Source: Acidovorax radicis N35 (GTDB lineage: Bacteria; Pseudomonadota; Gammaproteobacteria; Burkholderiales; Burkholderiaceae_C). Taken from it: 64,000 nucleotides of DNA. Location: positions 124,001 through 188,000 of the forward strand of contig NZ_AFBG01000006.1 in assembly GCF_000204195.1 (NCBI RefSeq), given 5' to 3'. Below the pieces are notes generated by a model, which did not search any database, was not told where the DNA came from, and saw only the letters and a list, made by a program, of their open reading frames with translations. The position numbers and the translations under genes were made by a program. Positions 17,065 to 27,545 of the stretch are shown piece after piece; positions within the stretch are counted from its first letter, which is position 1, and each line of letters starts with the position of its first letter.

Positions 17065-17736
17065 ATGAACATGCACAAGCCGTTGACCGCCCCCCTGCTG
17101 GCGTCCTTGTTGATGACGCTGGCGTGTGCCAGTGTGCAGGCGCAAGGCGTTTACCGCATCGTCGGCCCGGATGGCAAGGTGACGTTTTCGGACCGAGCAC
17201 CCGCCGACGCCAACGCGCAACCTGCCCGCGCGGCCACCGAGGTACCCGCTGCCGCGAACGGCGCGCTGCCCTACGAACTGCGCCAGATCGCCAACCGCTT
17301 TCCTGTCACGATCTACACCGGCAACGACTGCCCGCCTTGCACCTCCGCGCGCAACCTGCTCACTTCTCGGGGTGTTCCCTTCACCGAGCGCACCGTGTCC
17401 AGCAACGAGGACATCGCGGCGCTTCAACGGCTGAGCGGCGGTACCGGCCTGCCCTTTGGCACCATCGGCGGCCAGCAGCTCGCAGGCTTTTCCGAAGGGG
17501 AATGGGTCCAGTATCTGGACGCGGCAGGCTACCCCAAGCAATCGGCTCTGCCCAGAAACTACCGCCAACCTGCGCCCACGCCGCTGGTTGCCGTGAAAGC
17601 GACAGCAGAACCTGCAACGACTCCCGCATCGTCAGACCCAGCCACTCCCACCGCGCCTTCCAGAGCGCGTCCGCGTCCCCCCGCACCCGTCAACGATGGA
17701 CCGACACCCAGCAATCCGGCGGGTATCCGGTTCTAA
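17065..17736 (+). CDS. Secreted glutaredoxin-like protein with DUF4124 N-terminus
   Basis: 223 residues with a clear signal peptide (MNMHKPLTAPLLASLLMTLA, cut near AQG). A DUF4124-like segment follows (GVYRIVGPDGKVTFSDRAP), then a glutaredoxin/thioredoxin fold with the active-site motif CPPC in TGNDCPPCTSARNLL and the cis-Pro region GTGLPFGTIGG. The last ~70 residues are Pro/Ala/Thr-rich and probably disordered. The chosen ATG follows GGAGTGAGGAGA. The role is probably periplasmic disulfide handling; its substrate is unknown. Confidence 0.82.
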   Translation: MNMHKPLTAPLLASLLMTLACASVQAQGVYRIVGPDGKVTFSDRAPADANAQPARAATEVPAAANGALPYELRQIANRFPVTIYTGNDCPPCTSARNLLTSRGVPFTERTVSSNEDIAALQRLSGGTGLPFGTIGGQQLAGFSEGEWVQYLDAAGYPKQSALPRNYRQPAPTPLVAVKATAEPATTPASSDPATPTAPSRARPRPPAPVNDGPTPSNPAGIRF

Positions 17737-17802
17737 GCCACGCAATTCGCGGGAAACCTGCCAGCTCCAAACCGGGAACAAGCTGGCGTGGGCTGTCAAA
17801 AC

Positions 17803-17830
17803 AAAGGGGCCTTTTCAGGCCCCTTTTCCT
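17803..17830. terminator. Bidirectional intrinsic terminator
   Basis: Arms AAAGGGGCCT (17803-17812) and AGGCCCCTTT (17817-17826) with T-rich flanks on both strands separate the convergent glutaredoxin-like gene and rpiA. Confidence 0.88.
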
Positions 17831-17861
17831 TTGCGCGCAAAATGTTTACTGAAGCCAGGAA

Positions 17862-18551
17862 TCAGTATGTGAGCGTCTTGACGCCTTGCGCCGTGCCCAG
17901 CAGGCAGACCGACGCCTTCTGGTGGGCAAAAACTCCCACCGTCACCACCCCGGGCCATTGGTTGATATCGGACTCGAACGCCAGCGGATCTGTGATCGAG
18001 AGCCCGCGGACATCCAGGATGTATTGACCGTTGTCGGTCACCAGGGGCTGCCCGTCCCGCAGCCGCAACTGTGCCTGGCCGCCCATCGCCGCAAAACGCC
18101 GCGCAATGTGGTTGGCCGCCATTGGGATCACCTCAACCGGCAAAGGAAACTGCCCCAGCGCCTGAACCAGCTTGGATTCGTCGGCAATGCACACAAAGCG
18201 GCTCGCCAGTGCAGCGACGATTTTCTCGCGCGTCAGCGCAGCGCCACCGCCCTTGACCATATGGCCTTTGCCATCGATCTCGTCGGCACCGTCGATGTAG
18301 ACCGCGAGCGAATCCACTTCGTTGGCATCGAACACCGGAATACCGAGCGCCTTGAGCCGCTCCGTGCTGGCCACCGAGCTGGATACAGCTCCCTTGATCT
18401 GGTCCTTGATGGTGGCGAGCGCATCGATGAACTTGTTGACGGTGGAGCCGGTGCCTACGCCCACAATCTCGCCAGGCACTACATATTGCAGCGCCGCTTG
18501 GCCTACCAGGGTCTTGAGTTCGTCTTGGGTCAGGGAAGGAGTGGTCGTCAT
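17862..18551 (-). CDS. rpiA: Ribose-5-phosphate isomerase A
   Basis: A 229-residue enzyme of the pentose phosphate pathway converting ribose 5-phosphate and ribulose 5-phosphate. Family signatures are [16 protein letters not shown], the catalytic DGADEID, and [14 protein letters not shown]. The length is normal. It is divergent from pyrD, with only about 37 bp between the start codons, so the two promoters must overlap the opposing 5' ends. Confidence 0.97.
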   Translation of the reverse strand: MTTTPSLTQDELKTLVGQAALQYVVPGEIVGVGTGSTVNKFIDALATIKDQIKGAVSSSVASTERLKALGIPVFDANEVDSLAVYIDGADEIDGKGHMVKGGGAALTREKIVAALASRFVCIADESKLVQALGQFPLPVEVIPMAANHIARRFAAMGGQAQLRLRDGQPLVTDNGQYILDVRGLSITDPLAFESDINQWPGVVTVGVFAHQKASVCLLGTAQGVKTLTY

Positions 18552-18588
18552 GGGAGAAAATCAGGGGTAATCCTTGAATTATCCCTCC

Positions 18589-19641
18589 ATGTCCCTGATC
18601 CCCTACGCCCTCACCCGCCCCTTTCTCTTTGGCCTGGATGCCGAGACCGCCCACGAACTCACCATGGACATGCTGGCGCGCGGGCAGCGCACACCGTTGC
18701 AGTGGGCCTGGTGCAATGAAACCGTGGACGATCCCGTGGAACTGGCGGGCTTGACCTTTCCCAACCGCGTCGGGATGGCAGCAGGCCTGGACAAGAACGC
18801 CCGCTGCATCGACGCCCTGGGCGCCATGGGCTTCGGCTTTGTGGAGGTGGGCACGGTGACACCCAAGGCGCAGCCGGGAAACCCCAAGCCGCGCATGTTC
18901 CGCCTGCCCGAAGCCCGGGCGCTGATCAACCGTCTGGGTTTCAACAACGAAGGCCTGGACGCCTTCTTGCACAACGTGCAGCAGGCGCGCTTTCGATCAC
19001 AAAGTCGCAAACATCCCCTCCTGTTGGGCCTCAACATCGGAAAGAACGCCACCACCCCCATCGAGAATGCCACCAGCGACTACCTGGCCTGCCTGGAAGG
19101 CGTCTACCCCCACGCAGACTACGTGACGGTCAACATCAGCTCACCCAACACCCAGAACCTGCGCGCGCTGCAAAGCGACGCGGCCCTGGATGCCTTGCTG
19201 GGTGCCATCGCCGAGCGGCGTGAGGCCCTGGCCACGCAGCATGGCCGCCGCGTGCCGGTGTTTGTGAAGATTGCCCCCGACCTTGATGAAGCCCAGGTGT
19301 CCGTGATCGCCGCCACGCTGCAGCGCCATGGAATGGACGGCGTGATCGCCACCAACACCACCATCAGCCGCACTGCGGTGCAGGGCCTGCGCCATGCCGG
19401 GGAAACCGGCGGCCTCAGCGGAGCCCCGGTGCTGGAGGCAAGCAACCAGGTCATTCGTCAACTGCGCGCCGCGCTGGGCAGCCGCTTTCCCATCATCGGC
19501 GTGGGCGGCATCATGAGTGCCGAGGATGCGGTCAGCAAGGTCCGCGCGGGCGCCGACGTGGTGCAGATCTATACCGGACTGATCTATGAAGGCCCCGCAT
19601 TGGTGGTGAAGGCAGCAAAGGCCATCAAGGCCCTGGGTTGA
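18589..19641 (+). CDS. pyrD: Dihydroorotate dehydrogenase (quinone), class 2
   Basis: A membrane-associated flavoenzyme of pyrimidine synthesis, about 350 residues. Features: the N-terminal helix region [60 protein letters not shown] with the catalytic Ser, and the C-terminal phosphate-binding [12 protein letters not shown]. The start is ambiguous: the ATG gives [11 protein letters not shown], which matches the family, whereas an in-frame TTG at 18574 has an AGGGG ribosome site at a better distance. Confidence 0.96.
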   Translation: MSLIPYALTRPFLFGLDAETAHELTMDMLARGQRTPLQWAWCNETVDDPVELAGLTFPNRVGMAAGLDKNARCIDALGAMGFGFVEVGTVTPKAQPGNPKPRMFRLPEARALINRLGFNNEGLDAFLHNVQQARFRSQSRKHPLLLGLNIGKNATTPIENATSDYLACLEGVYPHADYVTVNISSPNTQNLRALQSDAALDALLGAIAERREALATQHGRRVPVFVKIAPDLDEAQVSVIAATLQRHGMDGVIATNTTISRTAVQGLRHAGETGGLSGAPVLEASNQVIRQLRAALGSRFPIIGVGGIMSAEDAVSKVRAGADVVQIYTGLIYEGPALVVKAAKAIKALG

Positions 19642-19671
19642 GTCCAGGCTGCCCCATTGACCCGGAAACAA

Positions 19672-19703
19672 AAAAGAGCCGCTGTGGCCAGCGGCTCTTT
19701 TCA
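19672..19703. terminator. Bidirectional intrinsic terminator after pyrD
   Basis: Arms AAAAGAGCCGCT (19672-19683) and AGCGGCTCTTTT (19690-19701), loop GTGGCC. It lies between convergent pyrD and the yqjDEK-type operon. Confidence 0.9.
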
Positions 19704-19749
19704 ATTTACGAGAAGCAGGCGCCTCTGAGCAGAGGCATGCAGCACCCGC

Positions 19750-20082
19750 CTAGCGTCGGAGCCGCATCAGCATGGGCAGCACCACGCCCGCCCATCGGAT
19801 CAGGCGGCGCGGCCCTGCCACCAAGGCAACCCCTGCCATGGCCGCAACTGCCAGGGGATGCTCCCGCGCGAACCCTGCGGCGCGAAGCACCAAGGATTCG
19901 TCAATGCCGCCCGCCCCCGGTTCACGCTGCACCAAGGCCAGCGACTGTGCCCGCGCAGCCCTGCGGGCGCGCAGGCGGTCTCGCTGCATGGCAATGCGGT
20001 CAAGAAGCCTCTGCTGCTCGGCAGTAGGCGGGGGAACGACGGGCTGAGGCGCTACGGAGGGGGACGGATGGGATGTCGCCAT
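19750..20082 (-). CDS. Small basic protein of YqjK type
   Basis: 110 residues. The Arg-rich helix (MQRDRLRARRAARAQSLAL) and a C-terminal hydrophobic segment (HPLAVAAMAGVALVAGPRRL) resemble YqjK, the third gene of the yqjDEK stress operon of enterobacteria. Its start overlaps the stop of the preceding holin-like gene (ATGA). The function of YqjK is not established; the assignment rests on gene order plus general character. Confidence 0.65.
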   Translation of the reverse strand: MATSHPSPSVAPQPVVPPPTAEQQRLLDRIAMQRDRLRARRAARAQSLALVQREPGAGGIDESLVLRAAGFAREHPLAVAAMAGVALVAGPRRLIRWAGVVLPMLMRLRR

Positions 20083-20477
20083 TACAAACGCTCCTTGATG
20101 TCACGCCAGTCCTGCGCGAGCTCGCGGCGCGTGAGAGCAAAGCCGTTGCCCGCCTTCTGCGCGACGGAAATGAGCGACATCAGTGTGGCAGCCCAACCCA
20201 CGGTCCAGACAGCCGCAACCAGCCAGGCCACCAGGGTGCGATGGGGCGTATCCCAAAAATGCACGAGCACCGCCAACGAGAGCATGATCAATGCCACCAC
20301 CGTGAGCCCTGCCACCACAATGGTCAGCACCAGCATCTGCTGCAGCCGCTGTTTTTGATCCTGCCACTCCAGCCGGGCGAGGTCCATGCGGTCTTCGGCA
20401 GCGATGGCACCTTCGATCACATTGGCACGCCAACGGGCCACCAGTGACTCCAGCCCCAGAAGGGAAAGCCAGTTCAT
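20082..20477 (-). CDS. Phage-holin-superfamily inner membrane protein, YqjE-like
   Basis: 131 residues with two adjacent hydrophobic segments near 50-73 and 83-106 (LTIVVAGLTVVALIMLSLAVLVHF; VAWLVAAVWTVGWAATLMSL). This is the pattern of the YqjE / holin-like family, which is chromosomal and not a sign of prophage. It lies between the DUF883 protein and the YqjK-like protein in one minus-strand operon, 42 bp after the former. Confidence 0.75.
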   Translation of the reverse strand: MNWLSLLGLESLVARWRANVIEGAIAAEDRMDLARLEWQDQKQRLQQMLVLTIVVAGLTVVALIMLSLAVLVHFWDTPHRTLVAWLVAAVWTVGWAATLMSLISVAQKAGNGFALTRRELAQDWRDIKERL

Positions 20478-20519
20478 GCGCAGCCCCTGCGTTGTGCGAC
20501 CGAGCCCTGCCAGCCAAGA

Positions 20520-20822
20520 TCAGCGGCGCGCAAGCAGGAAGCCCACCAACGCACCCACGGCCAGCGCGGCACCTGCCACGCGCCATGGTTCATCGTGTGC
20601 ATAGCGGTCGGCCGCAAGGGCAGCGTCCTTGGCCTGGCGGGCGGCATCTTGCGCCGCACGCACTGCCGACTCGCGCACGTTGTGCATGCCATCGTCAAGG
20701 CGCTGGCGCAGCAGCTTGATTTCCGGGACCGCATCAAGATCTTTGTTGGCCAGGAGCCCACGCAGATCAGAAACCAGCTTTTCCAGTTCGCCCTGGGTCG
20801 TGGTGGTGTCGGAAGCAGTCAT
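20520..20822 (-). CDS. DUF883 family (YqjD/ElaB-like) membrane-anchored protein
   Basis: 100 residues: a charged amphipathic helical region (LEKLVSDLRGLLANKD, DGMHNVRESAVRAAQDA), a conserved HDEPWRVAGAALAVGALVG and a single C-terminal transmembrane helix ending in RR. This layout matches YqjD/ElaB, tail-anchored proteins reported to bind ribosomes at the inner membrane in stationary phase. It is the first gene of a three-gene operon with YqjE- and YqjK-like partners. Confidence 0.85.
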   Translation of the reverse strand: MTASDTTTTQGELEKLVSDLRGLLANKDLDAVPEIKLLRQRLDDGMHNVRESAVRAAQDAARQAKDAALAADRYAHDEPWRVAGAALAVGALVGFLLARR

Positions 20823-20967
20823 ACAAGCCTTTCTTTAAGCAAAAAAAAATCAGTCAGCGCTGTCGGCATGGCCTGGCAGAGCACCGGTTCATCTTAGCCA
20901 TCCGCCCTGTTCCCCTTCGTAGGACGGGGTCTCAAGAGGTTACCGATTGCAAATGGCTTGCCACAGA

Positions 20968-22065
20968 TCAAACGAGTGCGGCCACATGTTCGGCAATCGC
21001 CAGAGAGCTTGTCAACCCCGGGGACTCAATGCCAAACAGGTTGACCAAGCCAGGGATGCCGTGGATTGAAGGCCCCTGGATCACAAAGTCCGCTGCCGGC
21101 TCATCTGGGCCGTGAATCTTGGGACGTATGCCCGCATAGCCAGGTGCGAGCGCTCCATCGCGCAACGCGGGCCAGTACTTGCGGACTTCGGCGTAGAACG
21201 CATCCCCACGTGCGGGGTCTACCAGCAGGTCATCTGGCGAATCCACCCACTGTACGTCGGGGCCAAACTTGGCCTGTCCCCCCAGATCGAGTGTCAGATG
21301 CACGCCCAGGCCTGCGGCCTCGGGCACAGGGTAGATCAAACGGCTGAAAGGGGCGTTGCCAGACAGCGTGAAATAGCTGCCTTTGGCGTAGCGGGCAGGG
21401 GGCACCTGCTCGGCAGCCAACCCCACAAATCGGCGAGCCAGCCCAGGGGCATGCAGACCTGCTGCATTAACCACAGTGCGCGCTCGCAAGCGGGTGCCGT
21501 CCAATGCTTCCAAATTTATAGCATCTTGCGCGCATTCTGCTTGCGCCAGGGGCGAATTCAGCACCACAAGTCCCCCTGCGTGCTCCAGATCGCCCTGCAA
21601 CGCGAGCATCAGGGCGTGGCTGTCCACAATGCCAGTACTGGGCGAAAACAACGCAGCAACACATTCCAGCGCGGGCTCCATGGCCTGGGCGTCATGGCGG
21701 CCCAGCCAACGCAGATCCGGCACGCCGTTGGCTTGGGCCCGCGCCTGGATGGACTCAAGGCTTGGTAACTGGCCCGACGAAGTTGCCACCAGGAGCTTGC
21801 CGCAGCGGCGATGGGGCACGCTGCGCTCCGCACAGTAGGCATACAACATGTCTCTTCCACGCACGCACAGCGTGGCCTTCAACGAGCCGGTGGGGTAGTA
21901 CAGCCCGGCATGGATCACCTCACTGTTGCGCGAACTGATACCCGTCCCGATCGCGTCCGCAGACTCCAGCACTATCACTTCACGCCCCTGCAAAGCCAGC
22001 GCCCGCGCTACGGCCAGGCCCACCACGCCGGCGCCGACCACCACACAATCCACCTGATTTGTCAT
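20968..22065 (-). CDS. FAD-dependent oxidoreductase, L-2-hydroxyglutarate dehydrogenase-like
   Basis: 365 residues of the DAO/GlpD flavoprotein fold. The N-terminal dinucleotide motif is [16 protein letters not shown], followed by [21 protein letters not shown], which is typical of L-2-hydroxyglutarate oxidase/dehydrogenase relatives (LhgO, L2HGDH). The C-terminus has [16 protein letters not shown] and [21 protein letters not shown]. The ATG is preceded by AAGGAAAGG; the frame extends five codons to a TTG. It follows the deacetylase-like gene by 27 bp. Residues ~171-187 are encoded by a diverged dyad repeat copy. The substrate is inferred from family resemblance. Confidence 0.82.
   Translation of the reverse strand: MTNQVDCVVVGAGVVGLAVARALALQGREVIVLESADAIGTGISSRNSEVIHAGLYYPTGSLKATLCVRGRDMLYAYCAERSVPHRRCGKLLVATSSGQLPSLESIQARAQANGVPDLRWLGRHDAQAMEPALECVAALFSPSTGIVDSHALMLALQGDLEHAGGLVVLNSPLAQAECAQDAINLEALDGTRLRARTVVNAAGLHAPGLARRFVGLAAEQVPPARYAKGSYFTLSGNAPFSRLIYPVPEAAGLGVHLTLDLGGQAKFGPDVQWVDSPDDLLVDPARGDAFYAEVRKYWPALRDGALAPGYAGIRPKIHGPDEPAADFVIQGPSIHGIPGLVNLFGIESPGLTSSLAIAEHVAALV
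21505..21555. repeat. Interspersed TAGC dyad repeat inside the FAD oxidoreductase gene
   Basis: GCTTCCAAATTTATAGC (21505-21521) is followed by TCTGCTTGCGCCAGGGGCG, matching both halves of the intergenic repeat. It is in frame and encodes part of a segment near residues 171-187 ([12 protein letters not shown]). Confidence 0.6.
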
Positions 22066-22092
22066 GGCCTTTCCTTTCAATGTGCTGTGCCC

Positions 22093-23130
22093 TCAGACCT
22101 GCTCGAACCCGTCAAGCACATTGACGGCGTTGGTGCCCAGTTCTGCGGCCGCATAGCCACCTTCCAGCACAAAGACGGTGGGCAGACCCAGCCGCGCGAG
22201 GCGCTCACCCAACCGGGTGAAATCGGCGGACGCCAGCGCAAACTTGGAGATGGGGTCGCCCTCAAAGGCGTCGAGCCCGAGGGAGATCACCAGGGCGTCA
22301 GCCCCCTGGCGGGCAATCCGCGCGCAGGCAATTTCCAGCGCATCGAACCAGGTGGTCGCACTGGTGCCCGCAGGCAGCGGCAGGTTCAGATTGAAGCCTG
22401 CGCCCTCGCCCACCCCGGTTTCGTCCGCATGGCCCAGATAAAACGGGTACTCGGTGCGTGGATCGCCATGAATGCTGATGAACAGCACATCGGCCCGGTC
22501 GTAGAAGATGCTTTGTGTTCCATTGCCATGGTGGTAATCCACATCGAGCAACGCCACACGCTGTGCCCCCTGGTTGCGCAGCACCTGTGCGGCCACGGCG
22601 GCATTGTTCAAAAAGCAATAGCCGCCCATGAAGTCCGGTCCGGCATGGTGGCCCGGCGGCCGTGTGCAGCAAAACGCCGCGCGGGCTCCTTGGGCCACCC
22701 GTGTCGCAGCGCTGGCGGCAGCATCGGCCCCCGCCTTGGCTGCAGCCCAGGTGCCAGACGCCATGGGGGTGCCGTTGTCCATGGAGTACAGACCCAGACG
22801 GGCCACAAAGTTCTCAGGCTCCAGATCGCTGCGCAGGGTACGAACGGGCCAGACCGACGGGAACGGCTGCACACCCGCATTGGCAGCGTCAAGTGCCAGC
22901 CATTGCTGCCAGGCCGTCTTCAGGAAGGCCAGATAACGCGGTGCATGCACCTGCGACAACACGGGACCGCTGTCCACGTCCGGGGTCATCAGGCCATGGC
23001 CCCGCGCCCGCAGCGCCTCTTCGACATAGTCCACGCGTGCCGGTTTCTCAAAACAGGGCACGCGTTCACCGCGAAAGAACTCATGGACGGGGGCATGCCC
23101 CTGGTGAAACGGGTTGTGGAAGGTGATCAT
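22093..23130 (-). CDS. Histone deacetylase-like amidohydrolase (class II-type)
   Basis: 345 residues of the arginase/deacetylase superfamily, zinc hydrolases that in bacteria deacetylate polyamines, acetoin-related or other acetylated small molecules. Diagnostic motifs are RPPGHHAGPDFMGGYCFLNN (active-site His pair), LLDVDYHHGNGTQSIFY (zinc-binding Asp and His) and SLGLDAFEGDP. The selected ATG gives MITFHNPFHQGHAP; the open frame runs 49 codons upstream into non-coding-looking sequence. It is immediately upstream of the FAD oxidoreductase in one operon. Confidence 0.9.
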   Translation of the reverse strand: MITFHNPFHQGHAPVHEFFRGERVPCFEKPARVDYVEEALRARGHGLMTPDVDSGPVLSQVHAPRYLAFLKTAWQQWLALDAANAGVQPFPSVWPVRTLRSDLEPENFVARLGLYSMDNGTPMASGTWAAAKAGADAAASAATRVAQGARAAFCCTRPPGHHAGPDFMGGYCFLNNAAVAAQVLRNQGAQRVALLDVDYHHGNGTQSIFYDRADVLFISIHGDPRTEYPFYLGHADETGVGEGAGFNLNLPLPAGTSATTWFDALEIACARIARQGADALVISLGLDAFEGDPISKFALASADFTRLGERLARLGLPTVFVLEGGYAAAELGTNAVNVLDGFEQV

Positions 23131-23278
23131 GGGTCGGGGCGTATCGACAGCGGCAAAAAGGCCAGAGGACAAACAGCGCGGCGCCAGAAAACGCAGCCGC
23201 CGTGGCATATCAAGTCTGACACTGTAGCCGCCCTGCAAGGTGCAGCCGCGGAAACAGCTGCCTATGCCCGCGCCCATG

Positions 23279-23316
23279 AAAAAACCCCTGCAGACAAAAA
23301 TCTGCAGGGGTTTTCA
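23279..23316 (-). terminator. Intrinsic terminator after the tRNA-Val pair
   Basis: Arms AAAACCCCTGCAGA (23281-23294) and TCTGCAGGGGTTTT (23301-23314) make a 14-bp stem with a 6-nt loop and T-runs on both sides. On the minus strand it directly follows the downstream tRNA gene. Confidence 0.9.
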
Positions 23317-23319
23317 AAT

Positions 23320-23394
23320 TGGTGGGTGATACATGGATCGAACATGTGACCCCTGCCGTGTGAAGGCAGTGCTCTACCGCTGAGCTAATCACCC
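23320..23394 (-). tRNA. tRNA-Val (anticodon CAC), copy 2 of the tandem pair
   Basis: The minus strand reads GGGTGATTAGCTCAGCGG and folds as a complete cloverleaf. The anticodon stem CTGCC/GGCAG encloses the loop TTCACAC, giving anticodon CAC (codon GUG). The T-arm has TTCGATC, and the encoded CCA end is present. It is identical over 75 nt to the copy 122 bp upstream. Confidence 0.96.
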
Positions 23395-23401
23395 GACGTT
23401 G

Positions 23402-23420
23402 GCACCCTGAAGCAGGGTGC
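23402..23420. other. Hairpin between the two tRNA-Val genes
   Basis: Arms GCACCCTG (23402-23409) and CAGGGTGC (23413-23420) with a 3-nt loop lie in the 47-nt spacer of the tRNA pair. This may be a processing signal in the tRNA precursor; no U-tract follows on the minus strand. Confidence 0.5.
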
Positions 23421-23441
23421 TTTCGCAAGAAGTCAAAAGCG

Positions 23442-23516
23442 TGGTGGGTGATACATGGATCGAACATGTGACCCCTGCCGTGTGAAGGCAGTGCTCTACC
23501 GCTGAGCTAATCACCC
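23442..23516 (-). tRNA. tRNA-Val (anticodon CAC), copy 1 of the tandem pair
   Basis: Same 75-nt sequence as the gene at 23320, with CAC anticodon and encoded CCA. It is transcribed first on the minus strand, about 37 bp downstream of the dnaQ stop, and is probably part of a short tRNA transcript or a read-through from dnaQ. Confidence 0.96.
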
Positions 23517-23553
23517 GTGTCGCTGTGACAGCCTTCGATTATGGCACAGCTTT

Positions 23554-24267
23554 TCAGGCTGCCTGAACAGTTCGCCAAATTGTTTTGCCGCCACTGGCCT
23601 TGTCAATTTGCGCAAGGAGCTCCGCATGTGCCGTCTGTTCCTGCTCGCTGGCGCGCAGGACAGGGAGGTTCAGCGCTCGCAGGTCGATGGCTGCGACCTT
23701 CAGGCCATCGCCGCTATCCTGCGCGTCGTCGGCGATCAACAGGGCGTCCTGGCCGCGCGTGAGATTGATGTACACATCGGCCAGCAGCTCCGCATCCAGC
23801 AAGGCGCCGTGCAAGGTCCGGCCGGAGTTGTCCACGCCCAGGCGGTCGCACAGGGCATCGAGCGAATTGCGCTTGCCGGGGTACATCTCCTTGGCCATGG
23901 CCAGCGTGTCGGTGACGCTCTCCACATAGGTGCGGAACGCGGGGCGGCCCACCAGTTCCAGCTCCTTGTTCAGAAAGCCCACGTCGAACGCGGCGTTGTG
24001 GATGATGATCTCGGCGCCCTGCAGGTACTGCAGGATGTCGTCCACCACCTCGGCAAACTTGGGCTTGTCCTTCAGGAACTCGTTGCTGATGCCGTGCACC
24101 TTGAGCGCGTCTTCGTGGCTGTCGCGGCCCGGGTTGAAGTACAGGTGCAGGTTGTTGCCCGTGAGCTTGCGGTTGAGCAGCTCCACACAGCCCAGCTCGA
24201 TGATGCGGTCCCCGCCCTCGGCCGACAGGCCGGTGGTTTCGGTGTCGAGAACGATCTGCCGTGTCAT
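23554..24267 (-). CDS. dnaQ: DNA polymerase III epsilon subunit (proofreading exonuclease)
   Basis: 237 residues. The 3'-5' exonuclease motifs are intact: ExoI VLDTETTGL (Asp8, Glu10), ExoII IIIHNAAFDVGFLNKEL, and ExoIII LHGALLDAELLADVY with the catalytic His and Asp. It proofreads within the replicative core polymerase. Its ATG lies one base after the ferredoxin stop codon, so translation is coupled to the end of the isc operon, an unusual companion for a replication gene. Confidence 0.96.
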   Translation of the reverse strand: MTRQIVLDTETTGLSAEGGDRIIELGCVELLNRKLTGNNLHLYFNPGRDSHEDALKVHGISNEFLKDKPKFAEVVDDILQYLQGAEIIIHNAAFDVGFLNKELELVGRPAFRTYVESVTDTLAMAKEMYPGKRNSLDALCDRLGVDNSGRTLHGALLDAELLADVYINLTRGQDALLIADDAQDSGDGLKVAAIDLRALNLPVLRASEQEQTAHAELLAQIDKASGGKTIWRTVQAA

Positions 24268-24268
24268 T

Positions 24269-24607
24269 TCAATGGTTTTCCTTGGCGTGGTTGATCGTGT
24301 ACTTGGGAATTTCCACGGTCACATCGGTTTGCGCTAGGATGGCCTGGCACGAAAGTCGCGATTGTGGCTCCAGGCCCCAGGCGCGGTCCAGCAGGTCTTC
24401 TTCCTCTTCTTCCGCCTCGTTGAGCGAATTCAGCCCCTGGCGCACGATGACGTGGCAGGTGGTACAGGCGCAGCTCATGTCGCAGGCATGCTCGATGTTG
24501 ATGTGGTTGTCGAGCAAGGCTTCGCAAATTGACGTGCCTGCGGGGGCCGTGATTTCGGTGCCTGCGGGGCAGTATTCGGGATGGGGAAGGATTTTGATGA
24601 CGGGCAT
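24269..24607 (-). CDS. fdx: ISC-type [2Fe-2S] ferredoxin
   Basis: A 112-residue adrenodoxin-like ferredoxin that supplies electrons for cluster assembly on IscU. Cluster ligands Cys42, Cys48, Cys51 (in HACDMSCACTTC) and Cys87 match the spacing of the E. coli isc ferredoxin. It follows hscA in the isc operon and is translationally coupled to dnaQ. Confidence 0.96.
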   Translation of the reverse strand: MPVIKILPHPEYCPAGTEITAPAGTSICEALLDNHINIEHACDMSCACTTCHVIVRQGLNSLNEAEEEEEDLLDRAWGLEPQSRLSCQAILAQTDVTVEIPKYTINHAKENH

Positions 24608-24645
24608 GGGGTGGCTTTTTGTTCGAAGAGATGCGTTCGGCGGGC

Positions 24646-26517
<1,872 letters not shown>

Positions 26518-26599
26518 GAAATTTCGGGTCTCAACGTGGTGGGGCACACCATCACATCAGCAAGCGACATGGGGGCCCCAAGGGGAAAGCAAATCCGCT

Positions 26600-27118
26600 C
26601 TATTGTCCCAGTTGCTCTCGGCGGCGTTCAATATCGTCCGCAAATCGCGCAATGAACATGAGGGCTCTGACCTGGCGGGCCGCGCCTGCGTAGTCCTGCT
26701 GCTGGTCGATGAGTTGCTCGCACTGTGCCAGCGCGGCGCGGCGGGCCTGGGCGACACCATCGTCCAGCGCATCGAGTTCGCTCTCGGTGCGGGCATCTTC
26801 CAGCGCCTCGCGCCACTCCATCTGCTGCATCAAAAACGCAGCGGGCATGGCCGTGTTGTCCTCGGCGCGGATGGGCGCACCATGCAGTTCACACAGGTAG
26901 GCGGCGCGGCGCATCGGGTCTTTCAGGCGCCGGTAGGCCTCGTTGATGCGCACGGACCACTGCATGGCCACGCGCTGCGCGGCCGCGCCCTGCGCCGCAA
27001 ACTTGTCGGGGTGGGCTTCGCGCTGCAGCTCTTTCCAGCGCGCGTCGATGGCATTGCGTTCCTGTGCAAAGCGGCGCGAGATGCCAAACAGTTCAAAGTC
27101 GTCAGATTGCAGGTTCAT
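26600..27118 (-). CDS. hscB: J-domain co-chaperone of HscA
   Basis: 172 residues starting MNLQSDDFELFGISRRF. The J-domain has the HPD motif at residues 36-38 (QREAHPDKF), which stimulates HscA ATPase. The C-terminal helical domain recruits IscU. The open frame extends 53 codons upstream through the iscA terminator, so I chose this internal ATG. It lies between iscA and hscA. Confidence 0.94.
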   Translation of the reverse strand: MNLQSDDFELFGISRRFAQERNAIDARWKELQREAHPDKFAAQGAAAQRVAMQWSVRINEAYRRLKDPMRRAAYLCELHGAPIRAEDNTAMPAAFLMQQMEWREALEDARTESELDALDDGVAQARRAALAQCEQLIDQQQDYAGAARQVRALMFIARFADDIERRREQLGQ

Positions 27119-27150
27119 GCGCGGAGCAACGGGGGGAGAAACATCCAAGA

Positions 27151-27183
27151 AAAAACCGCCAGCACGCAGCGCGATGGCGGTTT
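27151..27183 (-). terminator. Terminator or attenuator between iscA and hscB
   Basis: Arms AACCGCCA (27154-27161) and TGGCGGTT (27175-27182), followed on the minus strand by TTTTTTCTTGG. Placed within the operon, it could set lower expression of hscB-hscA-fdx than of iscSUA. Confidence 0.65.
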
Positions 27184-27206
27184 GACGGCACGAAGGCGGC
27201 AGGCGC

Positions 27207-27530
27207 TCAAACGCGGAAACTCTCCCCACAACCGCAGCGGTCACGCTCGTTGGGGTTGTTGAACTTGAAGCCCTCATTGAGGCCCTCGCGCACGAAGTCC
27301 AGCTCGGTGCCGTCGATGTAGGCCAGGCTCTTGGGATCGATCAGCACCTTGACGCCGTGGTTTTCAAACACGATGTCCTCGGGCTCGCTGTCGTCCACAT
27401 ATTCGAGCTTGTAGGCAAGCCCCGAGCACCCGGTCGTCTTGACCCCCAGGCGCACGCCCAGGCCCTTGCCTCGGCGGGACAAGTAGCGGTTGACGTGCCG
27501 GGCAGCGGCTTCTGTCAGCGTGATGGCCAT
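27207..27530 (-). CDS. iscA: A-type iron-sulfur assembly protein
   Basis: 107 residues of the HesB/IscA family. The three conserved cysteines are present: Cys35 in TTGCSGLAY, and Cys99 and Cys101 in RCGCGESF. A-type proteins carry Fe-S clusters or iron to apo-targets. It lies 15 bp after iscU in the isc operon, and an apparent terminator follows it. Confidence 0.95.
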   Translation of the reverse strand: MAITLTEAAARHVNRYLSRRGKGLGVRLGVKTTGCSGLAYKLEYVDDSEPEDIVFENHGVKVLIDPKSLAYIDGTELDFVREGLNEGFKFNNPNERDRCGCGESFRV

Positions 27531-27545
27531 ATCTCTCTCGGTTGC

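Noticed and set aside
20082-20477. Holin-like protein as a sign of a prophage
   Set aside because: It is in a yqjD-yqjE-yqjK-type chromosomal operon and no phage structural, lysis or integrase gene is near.
23320-23516. tRNA pair as an integration (att) site of a genomic island
   Set aside because: No integrase gene is near and the duplication covers a whole functional tRNA rather than a 3' fragment.
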